A stretch of 64,000 nt of DNA from Niallia endozanthoxylica (GTDB lineage: Bacteria; Bacillota; Bacilli; Bacillales; Cytobacillaceae): the NCBI RefSeq assembly GCF_008710145.1, contig NZ_VYKL01000005.1:62001-126000 (forward strand), read 5' to 3'. The stretch's first letter is position 1. Each line of letters starts with the position of its first letter. Made by a program: the position numbers and the translations under genes. Of the stretch, positions 1-8,506 are shown piece by piece. The notes below the pieces were generated by a model that saw nothing but the letters and a program-made list of their open reading frames with translations, ran no database searches and was not told the origin of the DNA.

Positions 1-1
1 A

Positions 2-628
2 AATGGTTTAGATATTGGTATAGTGAAAATAGGTACCTTTACAAGTGTTGCATCACAATGGCTGCCCCATATTATTAATCGGTTTGAACATGATTATCCC
101 GGAATAACCCTAAAATTATTTGAAGGTGACTATTCAACACTAGAAGAGTGGGTTTTACAAGGAGTCATTGACTGTGGGTTTCTCACCTTACCTACTCCAA
201 AATCCCTTGAATTTCATCCTTTAAAAAAGGATAAAATGCTTTGCATCTTATCAGATCAGCACCCACTTCATTCACAAGAACAAATATCCTTTAAACAAAT
301 ACAAGCAGAACCCATGATTTTGCCCAAAGAAGGCTGGGACAACGAGATACAGCAGATTTTTAGAGAAAACAATATAAAACCAAATATAAAATTCAGGGTA
401 TCCGATGACCAAGCCATCAAGTCTATGGTACAAGAAAATTTAGGTATCAGCATAAGGCCTAAAATGACTTTAGCTCATATTCCCGATAACGTTCGAATTC
501 TTAATTTAGAAAACGATTTTTTCCGTATTATTGGGATTGCTACAAAACCTAATATGTCACCTGCCACAAAAAAATTTATGGATTGTGTTCACTCGTGGTT
601 AAGTGACCATAACCTATTGGATTTCTAG
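2..628 (+). CDS. LysR-family regulator, effector-binding domain (5' end outside window)
   Basis: The reading frame is open to the left edge, so this is the C-terminal part of a longer protein. The first complete codons read into I-G-T-F-x-S-V-A-x-x-W-L-P, the start of a LysR substrate-binding domain (PBP2 fold). It is followed by typical elements such as the F-E-G-D-Y segment and I-D-C-G-F. The N-terminal winged helix lies upstream of the window. A GTG at 23 could be mistaken for a start, but the homology continues before it. The effector and targets cannot be told. A strong hairpin follows the stop codon. Confidence 0.85.
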   Translation, partial: NGLDIGIVKIGTFTSVASQWLPHIINRFEHDYPGITLKLFEGDYSTLEEWVLQGVIDCGFLTLPTPKSLEFHPLKKDKMLCILSDQHPLHSQEQISFKQIQAEPMILPKEGWDNEIQQIFRENNIKPNIKFRVSDDQAIKSMVQENLGISIRPKMTLAHIPDNVRILNLENDFFRIIGIATKPNMSPATKKFMDCVHSWLSDHNLLDF

Positions 629-637
629 CTATAAATA

Positions 638-675
638 AAGTGACTCAAAGGTTTTTCCCTTTTGAGTCACTTTTG
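638..675. terminator. Bidirectional terminator after the LysR gene
   Basis: The arms AAGTGACTCAAA and TTTGAGTCACTT flank a short loop, with T-rich sequence on the right and A-rich sequence on the left. It can serve the LysR gene (+) and the YolD-like gene (-). Confidence 0.7.
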
Positions 676-699
676 TTTTATAGCCAGCTAAGTAAGCGG

Positions 700-882
700 T
701 TAACAAATTTCCTTAATTTGAGAAAAGCGAATGGAGTATACCTGTTGGTTCTCTCCTTTCAAAGAAAGTGTTTGTTGATTTATATTAAGGTTGCAAACAT
801 GACCTTTACATGTCTGTGTTAGTCCGTCCTTGTAATAATTAATGGTAATTACACCGTCTTTTGCCAATCCTCTTAGAAACAT
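700..882 (-). CDS. YolD-like small protein
   Basis: A 60-residue protein. The ATG at 882 is preceded by a good ribosome binding site (AAGGGAG, about 8 nt away), which decides this start over an in-frame ATG further upstream. The pattern I-x-Y-Y-K-D-G, G-x-V, then a final I-x-F-x-x-I-K-x-I resembles the YolD family, which is often found beside translesion polymerases. None is visible here. It is shorter than typical YolD proteins (around 100 residues). Function is unknown and the assignment rests on a short motif only. Confidence 0.45.
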   Translation of the reverse strand: MFLRGLAKDGVITINYYKDGLTQTCKGHVCNLNINQQTLSLKGENQQVYSIRFSQIKEIC

Positions 883-1054
883 GTACTTTTCTCCCTTCTT
901 ATTATCAATACAACTAATTATATTCTTACGTAAAAATACTAACATTAGACGTTATGTCATTACTTTTTTGAATTTTTCCTACACTATGGTTATTACGCAG
1001 CTTTTGGGCTTATTAGTTAACGAGGCGAAAAAAGAACATTGCCAGCTTTACATG

Positions 1055-1098
1055 TAAAAAAGCCATACTGAGATCAGATGTCTCGGTATGGCTTTTCT
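1055..1098. terminator. Terminator after hmoA
   Basis: A hairpin with arms AGCCATACTGAGA and TCTCGGTATGGCT (one G-U pair), an A-run on the left and a T-run on the right. It is placed to end hmoA on the minus strand. Confidence 0.75.
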
Positions 1099-1103
1099 TA
1101 AAT

Positions 1104-1436
1104 CTATTCAACTACTTTATATCTTCCATGCTCTGTAGAGATGACATATTCAGGCTTAGGCGGTTTGCCTCCGTGCTCTTTCATTTTATTTTTATGTCCT
1201 GCAATATGCTCTGGGCTTTTTTCCCATGCTTTCCAAGCCTCTTCTGACTCCCAGCGAACAATTACTAATACCTCTTCTTCACCGTGACGAACATTTTTTA
1301 CCAGTAATTCACGACCTAGAAAGCCTTCTCTCTGTTCTATTAATGATGGCCCTTGACCTGGCTTCTTTTTAAAACGTTCAATAACTTTATCAGAATTTCC
1401 TTCTGTAACTGTCCATTTACGAATTTGTACAAACAT
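1104..1436 (-). CDS. hmoA: Haem-degrading monooxygenase, HmoA type
   Basis: A 110-residue antibiotic-biosynthesis-monooxygenase (ABM) fold protein of the IsdG/HmoA group, which opens haem to release iron in the cytoplasm. It begins M-F-V-Q-I-R-K-W-T-V and carries R-W-E-S-E-E-A-W-K-A-W-E-K-S, then H-I-A-G-H-K, all as in B. subtilis HmoA (YetG). The frame extends far upstream, but the ATG at 1436 has an AGGAGAG ribosome site and matches the family start. A near-perfect Fur box lies just upstream, so iron repression is expected. The assignment is firm; activity is inferred from the family. Confidence 0.88.
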   Translation of the reverse strand: MFVQIRKWTVTEGNSDKVIERFKKKPGQGPSLIEQREGFLGRELLVKNVRHGEEEVLVIVRWESEEAWKAWEKSPEHIAGHKNKMKEHGGKPPKPEYVISTEHGRYKVVE

Positions 1437-1471
1437 TTTTCTCTCTCCTTTTACTTCACACACACCAAATC

Positions 1472-1490
1472 GATAATGAGAATCATTATC
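1472..1490. promoter_or_regulatory. Fur box upstream of hmoA
   Basis: GATAATGAGAATCATTATC differs from the classical 19-bp Fur box at one position. It lies about 36 bp before the hmoA start and just downstream of a candidate promoter, so Fur would block transcription when iron is plentiful. Confidence 0.88.
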
Positions 1491-1496
1491 AAATAA

Positions 1497-1526
1497 ACAA
1501 TAACAGCCTATTTTATTATTTGTCAA
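1497..1526 (-). promoter_or_regulatory. Candidate sigma-A promoter for hmoA
   Basis: On the minus strand TTGACA (1526-1521) is followed after 18 bp by TATTGT (1502-1497). The Fur box begins directly downstream. Confidence 0.55.
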
Positions 1527-1553
1527 TATTAAGTTAAATTGGATTATTTTAAA

Positions 1554-1580
1554 TAAAAAAAGCCGAAATACATTCGGCCT
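1554..1580 (-). terminator. Terminator of the GGDEF gene
   Basis: On the minus strand GGCCGAA and TTCGGCT form a short stem followed by a long T-run. It overlaps the end of the GGDEF gene and separates it from the hmoA promoter. Confidence 0.7.
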
Positions 1581-3576
1581 ACTGTTCAATGAAAGAATTA
1601 GAACAATTTCTCCCTTTTTGTTTCGCTTGATAAAGAGCTTTATCTGCTTCAACAATAAATTGGTCAATCGTCTGTTCCTCATTAGGGATTATGGTGTTCA
1701 CGCCTAAGCTAACCGTCACATATTGACTAACTGCCGAACCTGAATGTAGGATATTTTGACTTTCAACCGCTTTACGAATCATTTCAGCTGTAAGTTCCGC
1801 TTCCGCACGTTCGGTTTCAGGAAGGATGACACCAAACTCTTCTCCGCCATATCTAAACACCATGCCTCTTGTTTTCTTTGCAGTCACATCAATCGCATTT
1901 GCTACTTTTATTAAACAATCATCCCCTGCCTGGTGACCATACGTATCGTTAAACTTTTTAAAATAATCAATATCAAGCATAATAAGTGAAAGGGCAGCGG
2001 AGTTTCTTAAACCAAAACTCCATTCCATTTCTAACCGTTCATCAAACGTTCTACGATTCCAGACTCCTGTCAATCCATCTTTTGTAGAAAGTTCTTGCAA
2101 GACTCTATTCGTCTCTTCAAGTGTTTGTTCGACCAGTTTCCTTTCTGTTATGTTTCGTGAAATACCTATCAACTGCGGTTCATCTGGCTTTTTACCTTCC
2201 AAACATTTAAACGAGGATTCAAACCAAATGTACACCCCATCTTTTCTACGGATTCGATACGTAGAAACGACATAACCATTCTTTAATAAAATTTCATGGT
2301 TCCCTCTAATCATTTCTAAATCATCCGGATGAATAAATAGATAGCCGTCATACCCAATCACTTCATTGTCTTCATATTGTAATATTTCTTTTCCCGCAGG
2401 CGAGACATATAAGTATTTTCCAGAAGAGTCATGTATGGTGATCATATCAGTGGAATACTCCGCAATCATACGAAATCTTTCTTCACTTTTTTCTAATGTC
2501 ACAATATAATTTTCTATAATTTCATTCATTTGATTAAAATTATCACATAGTTCCTGAAATTCAATTGCTTCTTTTTCATATACATGCTTATCTAAGCGAT
2601 AATTAAAATTACGCTCGCCAATTCTTCTTGTTCCTTCTAACACTTTCCGAATGGGGCTCTCGATTTGAGTAGATACCAGTATAAGCAGTATGTACCCTAT
2701 AAGACTTCCAAGTAAAACAACGATTGAAAACATAAATGCCATATGATAAAACGGCTCGTAGATTTTGCTTTCTATGATTTCCCCTATGATTAGCCATTGA
2801 TTATTATGTACCCACCGATAATTACCTAAAACTCTTTCCCCATTTTTAGTTTCGTATAAATGAGTAATAGGTTTTCCTGCTATTGCTTCTTTATATATTT
2901 TTGTACTAATATACTCTCCAATTTCACCTTGACGCGATTCCGTTATTAACATCCCATTTCGATCAACTAAATACGTTTCACTTGACTCGTCATGAAATTG
3001 ATTCATGACGTTATTAATAGTAACTAGTGGAACTGCTCCGAATATTAATCCTCTAAAACTGCCATTTGAGTCATATATAGGGTTAGAGAATATAATAATT
3101 TGCGAATGAGACTGTCTCCCTATTAACACATCTGTTACAAAGGACTTCCCTTTCTTTGCTTGCTTAAAGTATTCTCGATCAGATAAATCAATTCCTGTCG
3201 GCCCACTTGTATCAATTTCTGTCATTCCCTCTTCATTGATATACACGACCCCATTAAATTCGGAATGGCTTTGATCAAACGATTCTAATGATTTTGCCAT
3301 GAGTTCCAAATCAAAGGCTTTCACAATCGGAAGTTCAGAAAGAGCCTGAATGTTCGCCATTTGCTCTTCAAACCAATTGTTTATGACCACTTGTTGTAAC
3401 TGAATCGTCTTTTCAATGGTAACATTAGCATCCTCCCGTTTCTGTTGTTTTCCAAGAAATACAAAAGGAATAGATGCCATTAACACCATCAGTGCAATAA
3501 AACATAAAAACCAAGATTTTAGTCTTCCCTTTAAACTTACAATACCTAAGCGATTAAAAATATTGCTAAATAACAA
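1579..3576 (-). CDS. Membrane sensor diguanylate cyclase (Cache-HAMP-PAS-GGDEF)
   Basis: A 665-residue protein with a transmembrane helix at about 20-42, an extracellular dCache-type sensor at about 45-270, a second helix at about 278-303, a HAMP-like linker to about 355, a PAS domain at about 362-480 and a GGDEF domain at about 495-660. The active-site loop reads G-G-E-E-F (577-581), compatible with c-di-GMP synthesis. No RxxD inhibitory site is seen at the expected spacing before it. The start is a TTG at 3576 preceded by GGGAGAG. The signal sensed is unknown. It stands alone between the Fur-regulated hmoA and the hydrogenase operon. Confidence 0.88.
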   Translation of the reverse strand: MLFSNIFNRLGIVSLKGRLKSWFLCFIALMVLMASIPFVFLGKQQKREDANVTIEKTIQLQQVVINNWFEEQMANIQALSELPIVKAFDLELMAKSLESFDQSHSEFNGVVYINEEGMTEIDTSGPTGIDLSDREYFKQAKKGKSFVTDVLIGRQSHSQIIIFSNPIYDSNGSFRGLIFGAVPLVTINNVMNQFHDESSETYLVDRNGMLITESRQGEIGEYISTKIYKEAIAGKPITHLYETKNGERVLGNYRWVHNNQWLIIGEIIESKIYEPFYHMAFMFSIVVLLGSLIGYILLILVSTQIESPIRKVLEGTRRIGERNFNYRLDKHVYEKEAIEFQELCDNFNQMNEIIENYIVTLEKSEERFRMIAEYSTDMITIHDSSGKYLYVSPAGKEILQYEDNEVIGYDGYLFIHPDDLEMIRGNHEILLKNGYVVSTYRIRRKDGVYIWFESSFKCLEGKKPDEPQLIGISRNITERKLVEQTLEETNRVLQELSTKDGLTGVWNRRTFDERLEMEWSFGLRNSAALSLIMLDIDYFKKFNDTYGHQAGDDCLIKVANAIDVTAKKTRGMVFRYGGEEFGVILPETERAEAELTAEMIRKAVESQNILHSGSAVSQYVTVSLGVNTIIPNEEQTIDQFIVEADKALYQAKQKGRNCSNSFIEQ

Positions 3577-4024
3577 AATGTTCTTCTCTCCCTAAAGTGA
3601 TTTCATATGTATTGGTTCCATAAACTTCTTTTACGTTAGGCTTTTAAATCTAAAGAATCGTTCATAGGGATTCATATAACTACAAACAAATTTCATATTT
3701 AGTAAACAGGAGAATCAATTCATAATATTTCGATATATTTAAACCACTACAATAGTACCATAAATATATTTCTTTATAGTATAACAATCTATCATAGTTT
3801 GAAGAATATACCATAGATTTTAATCACAAAAGATAAGCGACAAATAGCCCCACCTTCATAAGGGTTGGGGCTATTTGTCGCTTATCTTTTAAGCAGCAGT
3901 CTTTCTAAAGTTACATTACCTATATAGTTAATCTAGCGTATAATAAGCTTCCCTCATTCTTTATAATCAGAAACTTTAGACGATCAACTGATTCTTAATT
4001 CTTCAAAAAAACAATATTGATTTT
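3577..4024. other. Intergenic region with one strong hairpin
   Basis: AT-rich non-coding DNA between the GGDEF gene and the GGDEF-like remnant. Apart from the hairpin at 3831-3890 no gene or convincing promoter was recognised. Confidence 0.5.
3831..3890. terminator. Perfect 22-bp stem hairpin
   Basis: The left arm begins AGATAAGCGACAAATAGCCC and the right arm ends GGGCTATTTGTCGCTTATCT. The stem is perfect over 22 bp and is followed by TTTT. It lies downstream of the hydrogenase operon and could be its terminator. Confidence 0.6.
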
Positions 4025-4150
4025 TTACTTTTCTTTTTGCCTCATACAACCATTGGGAAGTTCAGTTAGCTGATCATAATAGGCTAAATGAATTGCCTCA
4101 TTTTGACCATTTGTATCTGGTGTATTATCCGAAGGTTTATACAACCACAC
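4025..4150 (-). pseudogene. Remnant of a GGDEF-domain gene
   Basis: Directly after the TGA of the hydrogenase protease, in the same frame, 41 codons run from a GTG to a TAA. They contain A-Y-Y-D-Q-L-T-E-L-P-N, which matches the conserved opening of GGDEF domains (xxDxLTxLPN). The rest of the domain is missing. No convincing ribosome site precedes the GTG. I read it as the decayed end of a former signalling gene, not a functional peptide. Confidence 0.55.
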
Positions 4151-4606
4151 TCAATTCTTAGCAATCAACCTATCAATGGTCTGTGATACATCTTGTAAAA
4201 TCCTATTCCATTTTTCTCCTAAAATTTTGCTTAATCCAATATGGAACATTATCTCATAAGGCTCCACTCCTATAAGATACCCCTTTATTGATTCTTTCTG
4301 TTGATACAATAATTGAAACAAATGAAAGTTATGCACTGAGATGTCTAAAGTTTGATATTCATGTAAATTGGCAAGTGGATAAACGGTAAACTCCCCTGGT
4401 TCGTTTCCTGAAAATACAGCATCCACAATGATGACAAATGTAGCGTTCATTATTTGATCCATGCAGTAATCAATATCTGATTCTCCAATCAAAAAAGATA
4501 CATGAGGTGTACGATTCATTTGGGATAGTTGCTCAATTAGATAAATTCCAATTCCATCATCCATCATTAATATATTGCCAATACCTAAAACAAGTATTTT
4601 TTCCAT
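4151..4606 (-). CDS. [NiFe]-hydrogenase maturation protease (HyaD/HupD family)
   Basis: A 151-residue protein of the M52 endopeptidase family, which removes the C-terminal peptide of the large subunit after nickel insertion. It shows G-I-G-N-I-L-M-M-D-D-G-I-G near the start, a variant of the family G-x-G-N-x-x-x-x-D-D-G-x-G with the metal-binding acidic residue. D-A-V and the S-V-H-N/H-x-F-H segment follow. The first base overlaps the large subunit stop (position 4606), indicating translational coupling. The large subunit keeps a 14-residue tail for it to cut. Confidence 0.9.
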   Translation of the reverse strand: MEKILVLGIGNILMMDDGIGIYLIEQLSQMNRTPHVSFLIGESDIDYCMDQIMNATFVIIVDAVFSGNEPGEFTVYPLANLHEYQTLDISVHNFHLFQLLYQQKESIKGYLIGVEPYEIMFHIGLSKILGEKWNRILQDVSQTIDRLIAKN

Positions 4607-6012
4607 TAAAACACCTTTATCGTTTTTACTTGTTTACCTGGACTATATACATGAGTCGCACATGACATACACGGATCAAAAGAACGAAGAATTCTGCCAA
4701 TTTCCGCAGGTTTATCTGGATTCTGAATGGGTGTACCGACTAAAGCTTCTTCAGCAGTACCTCTATAGCCATTATCATCCCTAGTTGAAAAATCCCATGT
4801 AGAAGGAGTAATGATTTGATAGAAGGAGATTTTCTTATCTCGAATCTTTAGCCAATGGCCTAGTGCCCCTCTCGTTGTATCCACTAACCCCCTTCCAGAT
4901 GCTAATTCTGGAAGTTCATATTTTTTTTGCACATCTACTCCTGGAATGATTTGCTGAAGTAATATTTTCATAATTTCTGTGATTTTCTTTGCTTCTAATG
5001 CTCTGGCAATTGTTCGATCCATAGCGGAGATTCCATTGTTATACGCTCCACTTAATATTAATCTTGCCAGCGGTCCGACCTCAAAAGGGAGACCATTATA
5101 TCTTGGTGCCTTCACCCAGGAATAAGCATTTTCTTTGTCCATATCGGGCTCTGTCACTTCTTCATTCGGTTGATTGCTGTTGGTTAGTGATTTGAAATAG
5201 GAGTAATCTATTTTTTCTTGAATTTTACTTTCATCAAATGATTCAACAGATTCCATTGTGGATACAAGCGGATCTACATATAGTGTGCCTAACTCCTTAT
5301 AATGATTAAAAGCACCGTAGGTTAAAAGATTGCCATACCCTCCGCCTAATCGAAAATAATCTGCATAAAAGCGCGCAATGTCATACACATCCGGAATCAT
5401 TTTTTCATCTATAAATCTGGTAATTTTCCCTAATATAGAATCGATATGAACCACTTTCTCGGCTGTTGCCTGTGTTGTAATCCCTCCAATAAAAACCCCA
5501 TGATTATGGGGAGCTTTACCCCCTAAAACGGCTAACATCTCGTGAGCAAGACGACTAAACTTGAGGGAATCAAAGTAATGCTGTGAAATCCGGTCATTCA
5601 TGTTTTTAGGTAATCGAAAATCGTCATGGTCTGACTGGAAAAGAGAATTTTGTTCAATCTTTACAAAGTCAGGAACAGTATATTGATAAAAGTGGCGGAT
5701 ATGATTTTGTAAAAACTCACAACAATGGATGATGTCTCGTAAATATTTTCCTTGTTCCATTGGTTCAATGTTTAAAGCATCCTCTAAAGCACGGGATGAC
5801 GCCATTGAGTGAGCTGCAGAGCAAATGCCGCATATTCGCTGAGTAAAATAAACAGCATCGAACGGACTTCTGCCTACTAACATTTGCTCAAAGCCGCGAA
5901 ATAAATTTCCTTTTGTTTTGACATCAACAACTTGATTCTGATCGATCACCACATCAATTTCCATAAAACCGCTAATTCGTGTCAACGGATTAATCACGAT
6001 TCTCTTACTCAT
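4606..6012 (-). CDS. [NiFe]-hydrogenase large subunit
   Basis: A 468-residue catalytic subunit for reversible H2 oxidation. The four nickel-ligand Cys are present: R-I-C-G-I-C (C61, C64) near the N-terminus and D-P-C-M-S-C-A-T-H (C448, C451) near the C-terminus. Fourteen residues follow His454, the expected cleavage point. The gene overlaps the small subunit by 8 bp and the protease by 1 bp. No membrane anchor gene follows. The shortish length and partner genes place it outside the classical membrane-bound uptake enzymes, but the exact subgroup was not determined. Confidence 0.93.
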   Translation of the reverse strand: MSKRIVINPLTRISGFMEIDVVIDQNQVVDVKTKGNLFRGFEQMLVGRSPFDAVYFTQRICGICSAAHSMASSRALEDALNIEPMEQGKYLRDIIHCCEFLQNHIRHFYQYTVPDFVKIEQNSLFQSDHDDFRLPKNMNDRISQHYFDSLKFSRLAHEMLAVLGGKAPHNHGVFIGGITTQATAEKVVHIDSILGKITRFIDEKMIPDVYDIARFYADYFRLGGGYGNLLTYGAFNHYKELGTLYVDPLVSTMESVESFDESKIQEKIDYSYFKSLTNSNQPNEEVTEPDMDKENAYSWVKAPRYNGLPFEVGPLARLILSGAYNNGISAMDRTIARALEAKKITEIMKILLQQIIPGVDVQKKYELPELASGRGLVDTTRGALGHWLKIRDKKISFYQIITPSTWDFSTRDDNGYRGTAEEALVGTPIQNPDKPAEIGRILRSFDPCMSCATHVYSPGKQVKTIKVF

Positions 6013-6910
6013 TCTTCACCACCCTTGTCGTGTCATAGCTAATGAACGGCGCCATGGCATCTGGAAAACCAAACTGAGCACAGCCAATGCATGGGGTATC
6101 ATCTCCAATCGGCCAATTCACATGACCATTCCATTGTCTTGTTGGACAATCCACTCTCGTCACAGGGCCTCGGCATCCAAGCTTAAACAAACAGGTTTTA
6201 TCCCCCAATTTTTCAGCAAAAATCCCACGGTCAAAAAACGGTCTTCTTGGACAACGATCATGGATAAGCGTGCTATAAAACATTAAAGGCCGGTCTAGGT
6301 TATCTGTTTCCGGCTCTCCATATAATAAAAGATGTGCTAATGTCCCTAAAAACCAGTCTGGATGAACAGGACATCCGGGAAGTTTAATCATCTTTTTGTT
6401 TGGCAGGACCTGTTGCAGCCCAACAGATTGGGATGGATTGGGTTTTGCTGCTGATACCCCTCCATGTGTGGCACAAGCCCCCACTGCAAAAATATGTGAA
6501 GCCTTTTCTCCGAGCATCTGTGCTGCTTGAAGGCCTGTAAGAGGCTTCCCTTGCCAGCTGCCGATAATATTGTATAAACCATTATTTTTTAAAGCCACAG
6601 CTCCTTCAACTGCCAAAATATACTCTTCGTCCATCGTTTTTATTAGTTTCTCGATGGCACGCTCTCCTTCAGCAGCCATTAAACTATTGGAATACTTAAG
6701 ATCAACCATTGAATTTAACGTGTACTCAAAATCAGGATTCTGCCCGTTTAACAAGGAAATGATATTACCGGAACAACCATTTAATTCTAAATAAATGAGG
6801 TTTCTTTTCTTGATTATCCCCTTTTTGAGGCTCTCCAGCGCCGTACTTGTTAACCTTTGGGCAATGGCTTCATTTGTTAAAGACTCTGGGGGCAAGATTT
6901 GTCCTTCCAT
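6005..6910 (-). CDS. [NiFe]-hydrogenase small subunit, no Tat signal, altered proximal-cluster motif
   Basis: A 301-residue FeS subunit. The ATG at 6910 has an AGGGAGG ribosome site; there is no twin-arginine signal peptide, so the enzyme should be cytosolic. Ligand motifs in order: N-G-C-S-G-N (C46, Asn49 where a second Cys is usual), G-A-C-A-T-H-G-G, L-P-G-C-P, then I-H-D-R-C, C-L-F-K-L-G-C, D-C-P and C-I-G-C for the distal and medial clusters. All ligands except Asn49 are conserved. The start shares one base with the stop of the cytochrome b5-domain gene (TAATG), so the three products are probably made together. Confidence 0.92.
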   Translation of the reverse strand: MEGQILPPESLTNEAIAQRLTSTALESLKKGIIKKRNLIYLELNGCSGNIISLLNGQNPDFEYTLNSMVDLKYSNSLMAAEGERAIEKLIKTMDEEYILAVEGAVALKNNGLYNIIGSWQGKPLTGLQAAQMLGEKASHIFAVGACATHGGVSAAKPNPSQSVGLQQVLPNKKMIKLPGCPVHPDWFLGTLAHLLLYGEPETDNLDRPLMFYSTLIHDRCPRRPFFDRGIFAEKLGDKTCLFKLGCRGPVTRVDCPTRQWNGHVNWPIGDDTPCIGCAQFGFPDAMAPFISYDTTRVVKNE

Positions 6911-7437
6911 TAAACTAACCTCCCTACAACGGGTAATGTAGCTAAGATTGATTGTTGCCCTGCATGACAAGAAGCAAATTCCTGCGTATAATCTTTGCCT
7001 GCAATTAAGCCAAAGTGGGTAGCCGCAGCCCAGGCTCTGTTGTTTGTCACATCATAGACAATGCCATTGACCGCAACATAAGCAGGCCTCCCATTTTTCC
7101 CATTAAATGTGGCCAATTCCCCAATTGTAAACGTTCGTTGATTCGACTGTGATATAGGTGGAGTGGGTAAAGGAGTCATGGGTGGAATTTGTGACTGATT
7201 TAAATTCCCTGAAGAAACTGGAATAAATGGTTGCGAAGGTAAAATAGGATAACTAGTCTTCGCTTGATTTGCCAGATATTCACTAAGAAACTGAATTGTT
7301 GATAGTGCATCCCATAACCGTTGAAGAATTTGCGGCTTCATGGAAGTATCACTCAATGTAGATAATGTATAGATATCATGACGTGCTTGTGTAACAAGAT
7401 AATTGATTTGCATTCTAATCATTTCGATGTTTTGCAT
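6910..7437 (-). CDS. Cytochrome b5-like haem-binding domain protein of the hydrogenase operon
   Basis: A 175-residue protein: an alpha-helical N-terminal part (1-60), a Pro/Ser/Gln-rich linker (about 63-100) and a b5-like domain (about 101-175). The domain has F-T-I-G-E-L-A-T-F-N-G, Y-V-A-V-N-G-I-V-Y-D-V-T and a closing V-V-G-R-L, typical of the MAPR/bacterial b5 haem or steroid-binding group. No signal peptide or membrane helix is seen. It is coupled to the small subunit by a one-base overlap and has a GGGGAG ribosome site. I infer an electron-transfer partner of the hydrogenase; haem binding itself is not proven. Confidence 0.78.
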   Translation of the reverse strand: MQNIEMIRMQINYLVTQARHDIYTLSTLSDTSMKPQILQRLWDALSTIQFLSEYLANQAKTSYPILPSQPFIPVSSGNLNQSQIPPMTPLPTPPISQSNQRTFTIGELATFNGKNGRPAYVAVNGIVYDVTNNRAWAAATHFGLIAGKDYTQEFASCHAGQQSILATLPVVGRLV

Positions 7438-7493
7438 GATGTTCTCCCCTTTAGGCGATTTCCCCCTATCCTATGCTTCCATATCAAAATGAT

Positions 7494-8504
7494 TTAACAA
7501 ATTCTAGGCAAAATCTGGCCAGATAGGCGATTAAGCCTTCTTGTTGTACCGACAGCCGTTTTTAAAAGTAGTTTCCCAGATTGAGCATGAGAGGATGTAA
7601 TTTGACCAATCACACTTGCATTCCTTCCCAACTCATGATTCTTCAAGATATCAAGTGCCTTTTGTTTATCATTTGAATCAACAATCATCACTACTTTTCC
7701 TTCATTTGCTAGATAAAGAGGATCATAACCTAAAATATCACATGCACCTTGAACATCCTTACGTACCGGAACAGAAGCTTCATCTATTTCAACTGTAAAA
7801 TGAAAGTCTTCACATAGCTCTACTAGTGTTGTAGCTAATCCACCCCTTGTCGGATCCCGCATAATCCGAATTCCTTTGATTTCTGCTAAAAGTTCATGAA
7901 TCAGGTGGTTTAATGATGCACAATCACTCTTAACATCGGTGAGCAGCCCAAGCTCCTGGCGTGCACTCAGGATAGCGATTCCATGATCCCCAATTGTACC
8001 GCTAACGATGACAGAGTCTCCTTCTTGAACCATTTCAGGTTTCAATCGATGCTCTTCTTGGATTACACCGATTCCTGTCGTATTAATAAATAGACCGTCC
8101 ACACTCCCCTTTTCAACTACTTTTGTATCACCGGCAACAATATTCACCCCGGATTTTTCTGCTTCCCCTGCCATAGAGTGAACAATCTCTTTAAGATTTT
8201 TTATTGGAAACCCTTCTTCAATCATAAATCCAGCAGTTATCACGTGAGGAATCGCACCACTTACAGCTAAATCGTTCACTGTTCCTGTTATCGCAAGCTT
8301 CCCTATATTACCACCTGGAAAGAAAATAGGCTTTACCACGTAGCTATCTGTTGTTATAGCAATGGTTTGTGAAGGAATAGGTAGAATCGCAGAATCAAAC
8401 TGTGTTTGCTCTGAATGTCCAAATGATTGGATAAAGACCTCTTGTATCAGTTGATGAGTTAACTCTCCACCTTCTCCATGGGCTAAACTAATTCGCTGCA
8501 CCAA
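7494..8504 (-). CDS. hypE: Hydrogenase maturation factor HypE
   Basis: A 336-residue AIR-synthase-like protein that dehydrates the carbamoyl group on its C-terminal Cys to make the cyanide ligand of the NiFe site. The required C-terminal P-R-I-C is present, as are H-G-E-G-G near the N-terminus and R-D-P-T-R-G-G-L. I place the start at TTG 8504, two bases after the hypD stop with GGGAGG at good spacing; a GTG at 8501 is an alternative. Starts further upstream would lie inside hypD. Confidence 0.93.
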   Translation of the reverse strand: MVQRISLAHGEGGELTHQLIQEVFIQSFGHSEQTQFDSAILPIPSQTIAITTDSYVVKPIFFPGGNIGKLAITGTVNDLAVSGAIPHVITAGFMIEEGFPIKNLKEIVHSMAGEAEKSGVNIVAGDTKVVEKGSVDGLFINTTGIGVIQEEHRLKPEMVQEGDSVIVSGTIGDHGIAILSARQELGLLTDVKSDCASLNHLIHELLAEIKGIRIMRDPTRGGLATTLVELCEDFHFTVEIDEASVPVRKDVQGACDILGYDPLYLANEGKVVMIVDSNDKQKALDILKNHELGRNASVIGQITSSHAQSGKLLLKTAVGTTRRLNRLSGQILPRIC

Positions 8505-8506
8505 GG

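Noticed and set aside
842-1057. Plus-strand open frame over the YolD-like gene region
   Set aside because: It is antisense to a better supported gene and has no ribosome site or family resemblance.
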